From Oceanicaulis sp. (GTDB lineage Bacteria; Pseudomonadota; Alphaproteobacteria; Caulobacterales; Maricaulaceae), in the NCBI GenBank assembly GCA_040112665.1, contig CP157796.1, positions 436,813-500,812 of the forward strand: a stretch of 64,000 nucleotides of DNA, written 5' to 3'. Positions 45,907 through 56,887 of this stretch are shown piece by piece. Below the pieces are notes generated by a model that was given only the letters and a program-made list of their open reading frames with translations, had not been told where the DNA came from and made no database searches. How positions within the stretch are numbered: the first letter of the stretch is position 1; each line of letters starts with the position of its first letter. The position numbers were made by a program, and so were the translations under genes.

Positions 45907-47877
45907 ATGGACGGTTCGGCCCCCAAAGCGAGCACGGCTCCGGCTCTTGTTCCGGTCCCGCAGGACTACGCCGCGCGCGCCAGCGTGACCGCAGAGCGCT
46001 ACGCCGCGCTTTACCGCCAGTCGATCGAGAGCCCGGACGCGTTCTGGCGCGATCAGATCGGCCGGCTGGACTGGTTCACCCGCCCCGAAAAGATCTCCGA
46101 GGTGAGCTGGGACCCCGACAACCTGTCGATCAAATGGTTCGAGGACGGGGTGCTGAACGTCTCCTACGAGTGCGTCGACCGTCACCTGGATGAACGGGGC
46201 AACGACCCGGCGATCATCTGGGAGGGCGACAATCCCGCCTATCACCACGCGATCACGTATGCGCAGCTGCATAATCACGTCTGCCGCTTCGCCAACGAGC
46301 TGAAGAAGATCGGCGTTCGCAAGGGCGACCGCGTCACCCTCTACATGCCGATGATCCCCGAGGCGATGTACGCCATGCTCGCCTGCGCCCGGATCGGCGC
46401 GATCCACACCGTCGTCTTCGGCGGCTTCTCTCCCGAGGCGCTGGCCGGCCGCATCGCCGATTGCGGCTCTGAGTTCGTAGTCACCGCCGACCAGGGCGTG
46501 CGCGGGGGGCGAGGCGTGGCGCTGAAATCGAACGTCGACAAGGCGCTGGACCTGGTCGAGGGCGTGCGTGCGGTGCTGTGCGTGCGCCATACCGGCGCCA
46601 GCGTGCCCTGGGTCGAGGGCCGCGATTTCTGGCACCACGAGCTCGCCCTGCAGGTCGACGCGAAATGCGATCCCGAGCCGATGAACGCGGAGGATCCGCT
46701 GTTCATCCTCTACACCTCGGGCTCCACCGGAAAGCCCAAGGGCGTCATGCACACCACGGGCGGGTATCTTCTGTGGAGCGCGCTGACCTTCGATGCGATC
46801 TTCGACATGAAGCGCGGCGAGGTGTTCTGGTGCACCGCAGACGTCGGCTGGATCACCGGGCACACCTATCTGACCTACGGACCGCTGGCGAACGGGGCGA
46901 CGACGCTGATGTTCGAGGGCGTGCCCACCTGGCCCGCGCCCGACCGGTTCTGGCGGATCTGCGCCAAGCACAAGGTCAACGTCTTCTACACCGCCCCCAC
47001 CGCGCTGAGATCGATCATGCGCGAAGGCGACGAGCCGGTCCTGAAACACGACCTTTCCAGCCTGCGCCTGCTCGGCACGGTGGGCGAGCCGATCAACCCC
47101 GAGGCCTGGGCCTGGTATCACCGTGTCGTGGGCAAGGGCCGGCTGCCGATCGTGGACACCTGGTGGCAGACCGAGACCGGCGCCTGCCTGATGACGCCCC
47201 TGCCCGGCGCGCACGACCTCAAGCCCGGCGCGGCCAGCTTCCCCATGTTCGGGATCGAGCCCGCTTTGGTGGACAACGAGGGACACCGCCTGCCCGACAC
47301 CGGCGCGGCGGAGGGCAATCTCGTCATCCTGGGCAGCTGGCCGGGCCAGATGCGCACCGTCTGGGGCGATCACAAGCGCTTTGCGGAGACCTATTTCACC
47401 ACCTATCGCGGGCTCTACTTCACCGGCGACGGCGCCCGCCGCGACGCGGACGGCTACTGGTGGATCACCGGACGGGTGGACGACGTGCTGAACGTGTCCG
47501 GCCACCGGCTCGGCACCGCGGAGATCGAAAGCGCGCTCGTCTCCCACCCGCTGGTGGCGGAGGCCGCCGTGGTCGGCTACCCCCACGACATCAAGGGCCA
47601 GGGCGTGTACTGCTACGTCACGCTGAACGCAGGCCTGGAACCCACCGAGGAGACCGCCCAGGCCCTCAGACAGCACGTCCGCGCCGAGATCGGCCCGGTC
47701 GCCAGCCCCGACCTCATCCAGTTCGCGCCCGCCCTGCCCAAGACCCGCTCGGGCAAGATCATGCGCCGCATCCTGAGGAAAATAGCCGAGAACCAGTTCG
47801 AATCCTTAGGCGACACCTCCACCCTCGCCGACCCCGCCGTCGTCGACGCGCTGATCGAGGGGCGAGTGAACCGGTAA
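45907..47877 (+). CDS. acs: Acetyl-CoA synthetase (AMP-forming)
   Basis: 656 residues, normal length. The ATP/AMP P-loop [14 protein letters not shown] begins near residue 269; [33 protein letters not shown] and the hinge region [28 protein letters not shown] are conserved. K617 in [15 protein letters not shown] is the catalytic Lys regulated by acetylation in homologues. It converts acetate, ATP and CoA to acetyl-CoA, feeding the TCA/glyoxylate cycles. In an apparent operon with the DcaP-like porin. A propionyl-CoA synthetase is less likely given the sequence. Confidence 0.95.
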   Translation: MDGSAPKASTAPALVPVPQDYAARASVTAERYAALYRQSIESPDAFWRDQIGRLDWFTRPEKISEVSWDPDNLSIKWFEDGVLNVSYECVDRHLDERGNDPAIIWEGDNPAYHHAITYAQLHNHVCRFANELKKIGVRKGDRVTLYMPMIPEAMYAMLACARIGAIHTVVFGGFSPEALAGRIADCGSEFVVTADQGVRGGRGVALKSNVDKALDLVEGVRAVLCVRHTGASVPWVEGRDFWHHELALQVDAKCDPEPMNAEDPLFILYTSGSTGKPKGVMHTTGGYLLWSALTFDAIFDMKRGEVFWCTADVGWITGHTYLTYGPLANGATTLMFEGVPTWPAPDRFWRICAKHKVNVFYTAPTALRSIMREGDEPVLKHDLSSLRLLGTVGEPINPEAWAWYHRVVGKGRLPIVDTWWQTETGACLMTPLPGAHDLKPGAASFPMFGIEPALVDNEGHRLPDTGAAEGNLVILGSWPGQMRTVWGDHKRFAETYFTTYRGLYFTGDGARRDADGYWWITGRVDDVLNVSGHRLGTAEIESALVSHPLVAEAAVVGYPHDIKGQGVYCYVTLNAGLEPTEETAQALRQHVRAEIGPVASPDLIQFAPALPKTRSGKIMRRILRKIAENQFESLGDTSTLADPAVVDALIEGRVNR

Positions 47878-48426
47878 AGTCCTCCTTTCGAACGCGCCGC
47901 CCTGAACTCCCTCCCCCTCTGTGGGGAGGGTGTCAGGCGAAGCCTGACGGGTGGGGGAGCGCCGCCGTCTGCAGAGTCCAGCGCTCTACGATCCTCACCC
48001 CACCCCCGGCCTGCGGCCGGACCCTCCCCATCAAGGGGAGGGAGTTGCGCAGTTCCGCACCACACCGCCCCGCACGCGATGTCCTCCCCCGCCTGCGGGG
48101 GAGGTGGCCGCGAAGCGGACGGAGGGGGCGGCTTCGTCCTTGAAGGCTGGCGCAGCCCCCCCTCGCCCCGGAACGCGTCCGGGGCACTCCCCCCGTAAAC
48201 GGGGGGAGACATCTGATCCTGACGGCGCGACAGGTCCGGGTCGGGTGGGGGAGCGCCAGCGTCTGCAGGTCCAGGCGCTCGACGATCCTCCGGGGCCTGC
48301 CGGCCCGTTCGCCGCCTTCAATCGATCCCCCGGATCGATTGATGCGCTACGCGCACACGCGCTCACCCTTTGCCAACCTCCTCCCCCGCCCCTACCCTCG
48401 CGGCGGACACCGGGAGGGGAGCGGGC
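47878..48426. repeat. Intergenic cluster of GC-rich hairpin repeats
   Basis: This 549-bp region holds no convincing gene and is packed with short inverted repeats: CCCTCCCC/GGGGAGGG (47909-47930), GTCAGGC-GAA-GCCTGAC (47932-47948), a CCTCCCCC...GGGGGAGG hairpin (48083-48104), and a CTCCCCCCG/CGGGGGGAG pair near 48187-48209. A longer unit is duplicated: GGGTGGGGGAGCGCC followed by GTCTGCAG, TCCAG, GCGCTC and ACGATCCTC occurs at about 47949-47995 and 48243-48290. Such mosaic intergenic repeats are common in alphaproteobacteria; they may act as mRNA stabilisers or terminators behind acs. No transposase is present. Confidence 0.75.
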
Positions 48427-50592
<2,166 letters not shown>

Positions 50593-50600
50593 GAGGCTTT

Positions 50601-50650
50601 TCAGCGAAAGTGGGAACCGGTTTCGCGGTTCGAAAAGCCGAAAAAACAAA
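50601..50650. repeat. Candidate intergenic palindromic element
   Basis: The gap between the acylase and the convergent TetR gene contains CTTTTC...GAAAAG and GGAACCGG/TTTCGCGG motifs (GAAAGTGGGAACCGGTTTCG in the middle) that fold into a hairpin with A-rich flanks. The central motif resembles a dispersed intergenic element seen in many alphaproteobacterial genomes; that likeness is from memory, unverified. It may double as a bidirectional terminator. Confidence 0.4.
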
Positions 50651-50655
50651 AGGCT

Positions 50656-51270
50656 CTAAACCTTCAGCGCCGCGCCCAGCACCAGGTCGAGCCGCACCCG
50701 CATCAGACTGCTGGCCGCGAAAAGATCCATCCGCTCGGCCACGCAGCGGCGCAGTACGCCGAGATAGGCGTCCTGCAGGAACTGGGTCAGCTCGCGCGCG
50801 TCCATGCCGTTCAGCCGGCCGTCACGCTCGGCGGTCTCAAGGATCCTGCGCACCGGCCGCCAGGCGATGTCGAGATTGGCGTAAAGCGCTGAAAAATGGT
50901 CGCCTTCAGCAGTCCAGCAATGCCCGATCGCCGCCCGCATCAGATCGAGATTCTCGGCGTGCCGGGCCAGATGCTGCTCGAGCAGCGCGGCCACCGCCTC
51001 CTTCGGCCCGGCCGCGGACAGGCTCGACGCCAGCCCCTCGCAGTCCGCGCCGAGCTGTTCGAAATCGGCCCGCATCACCTCGTTCAAGAGCGCGATCTTG
51101 GTCGACGCAGCGTTCAGCACCGTGCCGGGCGACACCTTCGCCGCCTTTGCGATGGCCGCGATCGTCGCCGCGTCATAGCCCTTGGTGGCGAAGACCCGCC
51201 GGGCCGCCTCGATCACCGCGATGCGCGTGGCGATCTTCTGCCGCGCGCGCTTTGTCAGGTTCATGTCCAT
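50656..51270 (-). CDS. TetR-family transcriptional regulator
   Basis: 204 residues from ATG 51270 (MDMNLTKRARQK). The TetR DNA-binding domain spans about 15-60: RIAVIEAARRVFATKGYDAATIAAIAKAAKVSPGTVLNAASTKIALL. The usual Y-x-Y/H before the F-x-s-K turn is altered (VLNAASTKIALL). The C-terminal part is helical with HCWTAEGDHFSALYANLDIAW. Starts at 51264 and 51312 are possible; none has a strong ribosome-binding site. It is divergent from the lycopene-cyclase-like gene and convergent with the acylase, so either could be its target. Confidence 0.85.
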   Translation of the reverse strand: MDMNLTKRARQKIATRIAVIEAARRVFATKGYDAATIAAIAKAAKVSPGTVLNAASTKIALLNEVMRADFEQLGADCEGLASSLSAAGPKEAVAALLEQHLARHAENLDLMRAAIGHCWTAEGDHFSALYANLDIAWRPVRRILETAERDGRLNGMDARELTQFLQDAYLGVLRRCVAERMDLFAASSLMRVRLDLVLGAALKV

Positions 51271-51433
51271 GGCGCTCAGCCGCTCGCGGCGGCCCTGTCC
51301 TTTCGCCCTCATGGCCCGACTGAGAGTGCGGGTTAGTCGCGAAGCTAGCCGGACTTTCACAGCTGTCCAAGACACCCAAGATGCGGCGAGGAGTCGCTTG
51401 ACGGACGCGGCGCGGTGCGGATTGCATGACGCC

Positions 51434-52510
51434 ATGGCCCTTGAAGCGGACATCGTGATCGCAGGCGCCGGCGCGGCCGGCCTGACCCTGGCTGCGGCGC
51501 TGACCCGGCCGGGGCGGCAGGTCTCCGTGCTCGTGCTCGAACCGCGCGCGATCGCGCCCAATCCGCGCCGCTGGGTCTTCCCGGCCGAGCCCGGCCACGC
51601 CCTGTCCAGGCACGTCACCGCGAGCTTCGACCAGGTCAGCCTGGGCGGCGCGGACCGGCCGCTTTCGAAGGTCCGGCTGCATCATGTCGAGGCCGCCTCG
51701 ATCCAGTCCGAAGCGCTCGACCAGATCGCCGCCTCGCCCCAGGCTCGGATCGAGGAAGGCGCGCGAATCGACGCGCTGGTGAACGAACCCAAGAGCGTGC
51801 GCCTCGAGACCAGCCTCGGCACCGCCCGCGCGCGCCTGTTCGTCGACACGAGGCCCGGCGCGGCCGGATCGGTGTCGGGCCGGGCCTGGACCCAGATCGC
51901 CTGGATCGCGCTTCTGCCCGCCGCAGACGGCCGAACGCCGGGCTTCACCCTGTCGCCCGCCTTCGCCGAGGCCGGCGGGGTCGGCTTCACACAGACGCTG
52001 ATCCTGCCCGACGGCGAGGCGGTGGTCGAGGCGATGCGTCTCGCCCGCCCCGGCGATCAGGGCGACGGGCTCGAAGGCCGGTTGAACGCGGCCATTGTAA
52101 GGCTCGGCGGCGATCCGGCCTCGGTGATGCGCCGCCGCCTGGTCTGCCCGATCCGCCCCGGCGAGCGCGACAGTCTGCGCGGCGCGGTGATGCACGCCCG
52201 CGCCGGCGCTGGCGGCATCAGGTTCGCGCCGGGCATGGAGGCGCTGAGGCTCGCACGCTGGGCGGACGCGGCGGCGGCCCGCTTCGTCGAACGCGGCCGC
52301 ATGACCCCGCCGCCCGGCCACGCCGCGCCCGCCCGCGCAGCCGCTGCGCGCATTCTCAGACGTCTGGAGACCGGGCCCCAGCCCGCCGCAGACTGGCTCA
52401 ACGCCGTGCTGGCGCGCAGCTCGGGGGATGCGGCGCTGCGCTTCCTCGCCGGCGCGCCGGGCTGGCGCGACAGTCCCGGCTTCATCGCTCCGGCGCGGCT
52501 CAGCGCGTGA
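51434..52510 (+). CDS. Lycopene-cyclase-like FAD/NAD(P)-dependent protein
   Basis: 358 residues. An N-terminal Rossmann motif (DIVIAGAGAAGLTLAAAL, about 5-22) is followed by features that track lycopene beta-cyclases (CrtY/CrtL): RRWVFPAEPGHALSRHVTASFDQVSL (about 41-66), FVDTRPGAAG near 138 (in place of the D-A/C-R-G motif), GGVGFTQTLILPDGEAVVEAMRLAR (about 180-204) and GGIRFAPGMEALRLARWADAAAARF near the C-terminus. The E-x-G-x-I-P/ GD region is poorly kept, so it may be a diverged cyclase or another flavoprotein of that family. No other carotenoid genes are in the window. The next gene starts inside its stop codon region (GTGA), indicating coupling. Confidence 0.6.
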   Translation: MALEADIVIAGAGAAGLTLAAALTRPGRQVSVLVLEPRAIAPNPRRWVFPAEPGHALSRHVTASFDQVSLGGADRPLSKVRLHHVEAASIQSEALDQIAASPQARIEEGARIDALVNEPKSVRLETSLGTARARLFVDTRPGAAGSVSGRAWTQIAWIALLPAADGRTPGFTLSPAFAEAGGVGFTQTLILPDGEAVVEAMRLARPGDQGDGLEGRLNAAIVRLGGDPASVMRRRLVCPIRPGERDSLRGAVMHARAGAGGIRFAPGMEALRLARWADAAAARFVERGRMTPPPGHAAPARAAAARILRRLETGPQPAADWLNAVLARSSGDAALRFLAGAPGWRDSPGFIAPARLSA

Positions 52511-54012
52511 GCGCGGCCGACCTCGACCCGGCCCTGCTGGCCTTCCTGTCCGATCCCGCCAGCCATGACGGCCAGCCCGTCGAGACGATCGAAACCCATG
52601 GCGCGCGGGTCTTCCTGGCGGGCGAGCGGGCGCTGAAGCTGAAAAAGCCGGTTTCGCTGGGCTATCTGGATTTCTCGACGGTCGAAAAGCGGCGGGCCGC
52701 GCTCGAGGCCGAGCTCGAGATCAACCGTCCGAACGCGCCGCAGATCTACGACCGGCTCGGATGGATCACCAAAAGCGGCGGCGCGCTGGCGCTCGACGGG
52801 GCGGGAGCGCGCATCGAGCCTGTCCTGATCATGCGCCGCTTTGCGTCAGACGCGCTTTACAGCGCGATCGCGGACGCCGGGGCGCTGGATATCGGCGAGG
52901 CGCGCAATCTCGCCCGCGCCGTCCGCGAGAGCCATGCGCGCGCCCCGGCGCACGCGGCCCCGGACGGGTTTCGCCGAGCGTGCGACGTGCTCGGCTTGGC
53001 TTCGAAACGCCTCGCCGGGGCCGGAGCCGACAGCCGCCGCGTCGCCGCGGTCCACCAGACGATCGTCGCTCGCTTCACACGGCTGAAAACCCTGCTCGAC
53101 GCCCGCGCCGCGTCCGGTTTCGTCAGGCGCTGTCATGGCGATCTGCATCTGTCGAACATCGTCAGGATCGACGGCTGCCCGGTCCTGTTCGACGCGCTCG
53201 AATTCGACGAAGACCTCGCCACGATCGACATGGTCTACGACCTCGCCTTCCTGCTCGCCGATCTTGCGCGGCGGGGGTTGCGGGCTGAGGCACAGACCGT
53301 GCTGAGCCAGTATCTGGCGGGCGAGGACACCGATGTCGGCGCAGCCGGAGCGGCGCTCGCCGATCCGTTCTCCGCGCTGCGCTGCCTGGTCCGCGCCCTC
53401 ACCCTGCGCCATCGCGGCGGGGCGGACGACGAAAGCGCGTCTGACGCCTGGCTCGACACTGCTGAAGACTTCGCCGCGCCGCGCCCGGCCCGCCTCATCG
53501 CGGTGGGCGGGCTGTCGGGCACGGGCAAGTCGACCGTCGCGGACGGGCTGGGCCTGACGCTCGGCGGTCCGGCGGGCCTGTGGGTGATCAAGTCCGACGT
53601 CGAGCGCAAGGCTTCGCTGAGGCTTAACTGGTCGGACCGCATCCCGCCCGAAGCGTACACGCGCGAGGCCTCGGAGACCGTCTACACACGCCAGCGCGCC
53701 AAGGCGAAGGCGGCGCTGAAGGCCGGCGCGAGCGTGATCCTCGACGCGGTGCATTCGCGCCCCGAAGAGCGCGAAGCCGCGGAACGGATCGCTGCGGAGG
53801 CCGCCGTTCCGTTCGCGGGGATCTGGCTGGACGCCGACCGGGACACGCTTCTGGCGCGCGTTGCTGCCCGCACCGGCGATCCCAGCGACGCCGATGTCGC
53901 AGTGGTGGGGAAACAGGCCGCTTACGACCCCGGACCGGTCGGCTGGGCGAGGATCGACGCGAGCGGGCCGCGCGACGCGGTGCTTAAACGGGCGCTGGCC
54001 GCGATCGCCTAG
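52507..54012 (+). CDS. Bifunctional aminoglycoside-phosphotransferase-like / P-loop kinase protein
   Basis: 501 residues from GTG 52507. Residues ~1-320 form an APH-like domain: THGARVFLAGERALKLKKPVSLGYLDFSTVEKRRAALEAEL at the N-terminus and the Brenner motif CHGDLHLSNIV (about 214-224) with DALEFDEDLATIDMVYDLAFLLADL following. Residues ~335-501 form an AAA/zeta-toxin-like kinase with Walker A GGLSGTGKST and LDAVHSRPEEREAAERIA. This two-domain family is widespread, with no settled function; small-molecule or sugar phosphorylation is likely. Overlaps the lycopene-cyclase-like gene by 4 bp and shares the stop tetranucleotide CTAG with the convergent COQ9 gene. Confidence 0.87.
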   Translation: MSAADLDPALLAFLSDPASHDGQPVETIETHGARVFLAGERALKLKKPVSLGYLDFSTVEKRRAALEAELEINRPNAPQIYDRLGWITKSGGALALDGAGARIEPVLIMRRFASDALYSAIADAGALDIGEARNLARAVRESHARAPAHAAPDGFRRACDVLGLASKRLAGAGADSRRVAAVHQTIVARFTRLKTLLDARAASGFVRRCHGDLHLSNIVRIDGCPVLFDALEFDEDLATIDMVYDLAFLLADLARRGLRAEAQTVLSQYLAGEDTDVGAAGAALADPFSALRCLVRALTLRHRGGADDESASDAWLDTAEDFAAPRPARLIAVGGLSGTGKSTVADGLGLTLGGPAGLWVIKSDVERKASLRLNWSDRIPPEAYTREASETVYTRQRAKAKAALKAGASVILDAVHSRPEEREAAERIAAEAAVPFAGIWLDADRDTLLARVAARTGDPSDADVAVVGKQAAYDPGPVGWARIDASGPRDAVLKRALAAIA

Positions 54013-54692
54013 CGCCGGCGCGAGAACCCGTAGCGCACCGAAGAGGCGAAGCCGGCGAGATCGGGCATGTTGGCGCTGAATTTCCGCCAGCTCGCCTTGG
54101 CCTTTTCGATCTGCATGACGTTCTCGATCCGGCGATCGAGGAAGGCGCGCGTCTTGGCCTTGCCGGCGTCTGCGTCGTCGAGCCAGATCGCCAGAGTGCT
54201 GGCGTAGACGCCCGACAGGATCGCGCGCTTGGAATAGAAGTTCGCGTCGGTGGACCGGTCCCCGATCGCCTTCCAGATCATGTCCGAGGTCGACCAGAGC
54301 AACCGGGCGCCGCGGTCGAGCGCGTCGGGCAGGAGCAGGCGCGCCCGGGCGCGCTCGGCGGCTTCTTCGTGGCCTTCAAGCGTCTGAAGCCGGTTGAGGA
54401 CCGCCTGGGTGACCTTGTCGCGGATCCGGTTGGCGGGATTGGCCTCGATCTTCGCCCGCGCCTCGGCGTCGCAGCGCCGCGACCAGGTCTCGACGAGGTC
54501 GAGCACGCCGTCAGGGCAATAAAGCTGCACCTCGCCTTCGCTGAGCCCGGCGCTCTCTGCGGCGCGCTTCAGTGTGGCTTGCGTCCAGCCCTCGAAGGCG
54601 GCTTCAGGCAGGGCGGCGTCGAGAAGCGCCTCGCGCGCGATCTCGGCGCGGGTCTTTTTCGGCGGGTCGAAGGCGGTGTCGCGTTCGGTCAT
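54009..54692 (-). CDS. COQ9-family protein (ubiquinone biosynthesis accessory)
   Basis: 227 residues from ATG 54692. The TetR-like helical fold of COQ9 is visible: EIAREALLDAALPEAAFEGWTQATLKRAAESAGLSEGEVQLYCPDGVLDLVETWS (about 16-70), then LLWSTSDMIWKAIGDRSTDANFYSKRAILSGVYASTLAIWLDD (about 130-172), which is the diagnostic lipid-binding region. COQ9 binds isoprenoid lipid and assists the COQ7 hydroxylase step of ubiquinone synthesis in mitochondria and alphaproteobacteria. It could be mistaken for a TetR regulator, but the W-x-x-D-x-x-W-x-x-x-G-D motif argues for COQ9. Its last bases overlap the kinase stop codon on the other strand. Confidence 0.88.
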   Translation of the reverse strand: MTERDTAFDPPKKTRAEIAREALLDAALPEAAFEGWTQATLKRAAESAGLSEGEVQLYCPDGVLDLVETWSRRCDAEARAKIEANPANRIRDKVTQAVLNRLQTLEGHEEAAERARARLLLPDALDRGARLLWSTSDMIWKAIGDRSTDANFYSKRAILSGVYASTLAIWLDDADAGKAKTRAFLDRRIENVMQIEKAKASWRKFSANMPDLAGFASSVRYGFSRRR

Positions 54693-54850
54693 GGCGTGCA
54701 ACATAGGGCCCGCACCGCCCGCCGTCACGCATGTGAAGCGGTTCGCGCCGCTTGCCAGCCCCTCTCCGCTCTGGTAGATCGCCCGCCTCTGTCGAAGCGA
54801 CCCGGCGCGAACGACCGATGGGAACACCTCCCAGGGCTTCGCGTGTGTTA

Positions 54851-54856
54851 TATACT
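54851..54856 (+). promoter_or_regulatory. Candidate -10 element of rpsU
   Basis: TATACT lies 45 bp upstream of the S21 start, in an AT-rich patch (TGTTATATACTC) within GC-rich DNA. No good -35 hexamer is visible at 16-18 bp spacing. Assignment rests on position and the 5-of-6 match to TATAAT. Confidence 0.45.
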
Positions 54857-54900
54857 CAGGCCGAGCCCTGAACCTTTGAGAAACCGAGGGAGAGAGGACC

Positions 54901-55140
54901 ATCGTTCAGATCGTCGTGCGCGATAACAACGTCGAGCAAGCGCTCAAGGCGTTGAAGAAAAAGATGCAGCGGGAGGGCACCTTCCGCGAGATGAAGCGCC
55001 GCAACCATTACGAAAAGCCCTCCGAGAAGCGCGCGCGCCAGAAGGCCGAGGCGATCCGCCGGGCCCGCAAGCTGGCTCGCAAGCGCGCTCAGCGCGAAGG
55101 GCTTCTGCCCAAGAAAGCCGGAGGCCGCGGTCGCCGCTAG
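54901..55140 (+). CDS. rpsU: 30S ribosomal protein S21, apparently with an ATC start codon
   Basis: 79 residues when started at ATC 54901, giving (M)[20 protein letters not shown]. Homologues begin M(V/-)QIxVRDNNV, so the codon before GTT-CAG is where Met should be. A strong ribosome-binding stretch (GAGGGAG at 54886-54892, GAGAGG at 54892-54897) is 8 bases from ATC but 23 bases from the first conventional start, GTG 54916, which would delete VQIVV. The rest ([35 protein letters not shown]) is standard S21, with a basic C-terminus. S21 is a small-subunit protein near the anti-Shine-Dalgarno helix. If the non-ATG start is rejected, use 54916. Confidence 0.9.
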   Translation: MVQIVVRDNNVEQALKALKKKMQREGTFREMKRRNHYEKPSEKRARQKAEAIRRARKLARKRAQREGLLPKKAGGRGRR

Positions 55141-55172
55141 GCGCGCGCCGACGCTTCACCGACGAGACAAAG

Positions 55173-55200
55173 CGCCGCGCCGGTCATGACCGGCGCGGCG
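55173..55200 (+). terminator. rpsU terminator hairpin
   Basis: A perfect 28-bp palindrome (14-bp arms beginning CGCCGCGCCGGTCA) starts 33 bp after the rpsU stop codon and is followed by TTTCG. Very stable stem; the short T-run makes it an acceptable intrinsic terminator. Confidence 0.75.
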
Positions 55201-55358
55201 TTTCGCGTTGGCGGCCTGTTATCGCCTCGCTGAGCCTGCGGGATGCTAGGCCCGCCCCTTGGGGGGGGGCGCGCCAGCAGGCGTTCATCGCGTGAGCGGG
55301 TCATCTGCACCTCCCCCTGCGGCGGCCTGAGCCGTCCATGGCCTTGATGAAATGCGAA

Positions 55359-55391
55359 ACGGGCGGCGCAGGGTCTGCGCCGCCCGTTTTT
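55359..55391. terminator. Bidirectional terminator between rpsU and the ABC operon
   Basis: Arms ACGGGCGGCGCA (55359-55370) and TGCGCCGCCCGT (55376-55387) with a 5-nt loop, followed on the plus strand by a T-run (TTTTTC). On the minus strand it lies 21 bp past the stop of the ABC permease gene and ends CCCGTTTCGC. It can stop read-through from both sides. Confidence 0.75.
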
Positions 55392-55411
55392 CTTCGTGCC
55401 GATGAACGCCG

Positions 55412-56884
55412 TCAGGCCGGCTTTTTCTTGCCGCCCAGCCTGAAGAACTTGCGCACGCTGTCCGCGTCGGCCTGCCTCAGCGCGCCCTGGCGGAACACCG
55501 CCGCGGCGCCCCAGAGCACCAGCAGAGTGGTCACGATCATGATCGCAGACGCTCCGGCCAGCTCCCAGAGCGGCGGCTCGGCGGGCAGGCGCGCCATCAT
55601 GATGAAGGGCGTCCAGAGCGGGAACCAGCTGGCGAACCTGACGAACAGCGAATCGGACGCCTCGATCGAGAAGAACAAGAACAGGAGCGGCAGCATCAGC
55701 GCCCAGATCACCGGGCCCATCAGGGTCTGCGCGTCCTGCAGCGTGTCGCACAGCGAACCGATGGCCAGGAAGATCGCCCCGTACATCAGATAGCCCGCCG
55801 TGAAGAAGAACAGCGCGGCCAGCACCAGGCCCGGATCGAACACGGTGCGCAGAAGCTCCATGATCTGCGGGTCGATCTGCGCCAGCGCCGCGCCGCCGAA
55901 CACGGTGAGCGCGCCGCCCACCCCGCCCCATATGGCGAACAGCGTGAGCGAGACCGCCGCCACGCCCGCGAGCTTGCCGATCAGGATTTCATGGAAGCGC
56001 GCGGTGGAGAGCAGGAGCTCGATGATCTTGCCGCCCTTTTCCTCGACCAGGCTCGTCAGCAGCATGTTCGCCACCGAGAACACCGCGAGCCAGAGCACGA
56101 AGGCGAACAGGACCGCGACCACGAACGGCGCGCGGTCGGCCGTCGTGACCTCCTCGCCGATCTCCGCGCCCGGCCGGGCGTCCAGCGTGGTGACGTCGGG
56201 TCTGAGCGCCATCACCTGATCGAGCTGCTCGGGCTGCAGCCCGCGTTCGATGAAGGCCTGCTCGCGGATATGGCTGGTCAGCGCGTCGGTCACGCGCTCG
56301 CGCACCGAGCGGCTGGTGAGGTTGGTGGAATAGTAGTCCACCGCGATCGGCGCGGCCCGGTCCTCGCGGATCACGAAGGCGGCGAACAGGGCGCGCTCAC
56401 CGTCCGGGGTGTCGATCATGCGCTCGCCGGTCAGATACGGTCTGAGATCGTCGATGCTCGCGCCGGGGGCGTCGACCATGACCATGTCGCGGCGTTCGCC
56501 GCCGAGGACGGCCTCCGCGCCTTGCAGGCCGGCCGCCTCGATCGCCTCGTCCAGCATGGACAGGCCGTCAGGGTCGCGATCGAAGACCGCCAGCGCCTCT
56601 TCGGCGGCTGCCTCGCCGCCCATCATGCGCGCCGCGCCTTCCAGCAAGGCGCGGACCTCCTCGCGGCGCTCGGCGTCGAGCCGGGCGCGGACCACGTCCT
56701 CGAGCCCGCCGCCGGTCTCGTCGATCACGGCGAAATAGCGCACCGGCTGGGAGTTCTGGATCAGCGCGGGCAGCGTGCCCCCGATCACCGCGAAGATCGG
56801 CACCGCCAGCAAGGACAGCCAGAAGCCCCAGGTCGCCACGTAGGACAGGTATTCGCGACGGGCGATGAGATAGATCGCGCGCAT
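55412..56884 (-). CDS. ABC-2 type transporter permease (NatB-like)
   Basis: 490 residues. TM1 is near 18-42 (WGFWLSLLAVPIFAVIGGTL), then a large extracytoplasmic domain (about 45-255), then five membrane segments (about 256-470) with FSVANMLLTSLVEEKGGKIIELLLSTARFHEILIGKLAGVAAV, the ABC-2 permease motif. This layout matches NatB/YhaP, sodium or drug exporters. It follows the ATPase gene by 3 bp. Probable exporter; Na+ is the classical NatAB substrate but cannot be confirmed here. Confidence 0.87.
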   Translation of the reverse strand: MRAIYLIARREYLSYVATWGFWLSLLAVPIFAVIGGTLPALIQNSQPVRYFAVIDETGGGLEDVVRARLDAERREEVRALLEGAARMMGGEAAAEEALAVFDRDPDGLSMLDEAIEAAGLQGAEAVLGGERRDMVMVDAPGASIDDLRPYLTGERMIDTPDGERALFAAFVIREDRAAPIAVDYYSTNLTSRSVRERVTDALTSHIREQAFIERGLQPEQLDQVMALRPDVTTLDARPGAEIGEEVTTADRAPFVVAVLFAFVLWLAVFSVANMLLTSLVEEKGGKIIELLLSTARFHEILIGKLAGVAAVSLTLFAIWGGVGGALTVFGGAALAQIDPQIMELLRTVFDPGLVLAALFFFTAGYLMYGAIFLAIGSLCDTLQDAQTLMGPVIWALMLPLLFLFFSIEASDSLFVRFASWFPLWTPFIMMARLPAEPPLWELAGASAIMIVTTLLVLWGAAAVFRQGALRQADADSVRKFFRLGGKKKPA

Positions 56885-56887
56885 GGC

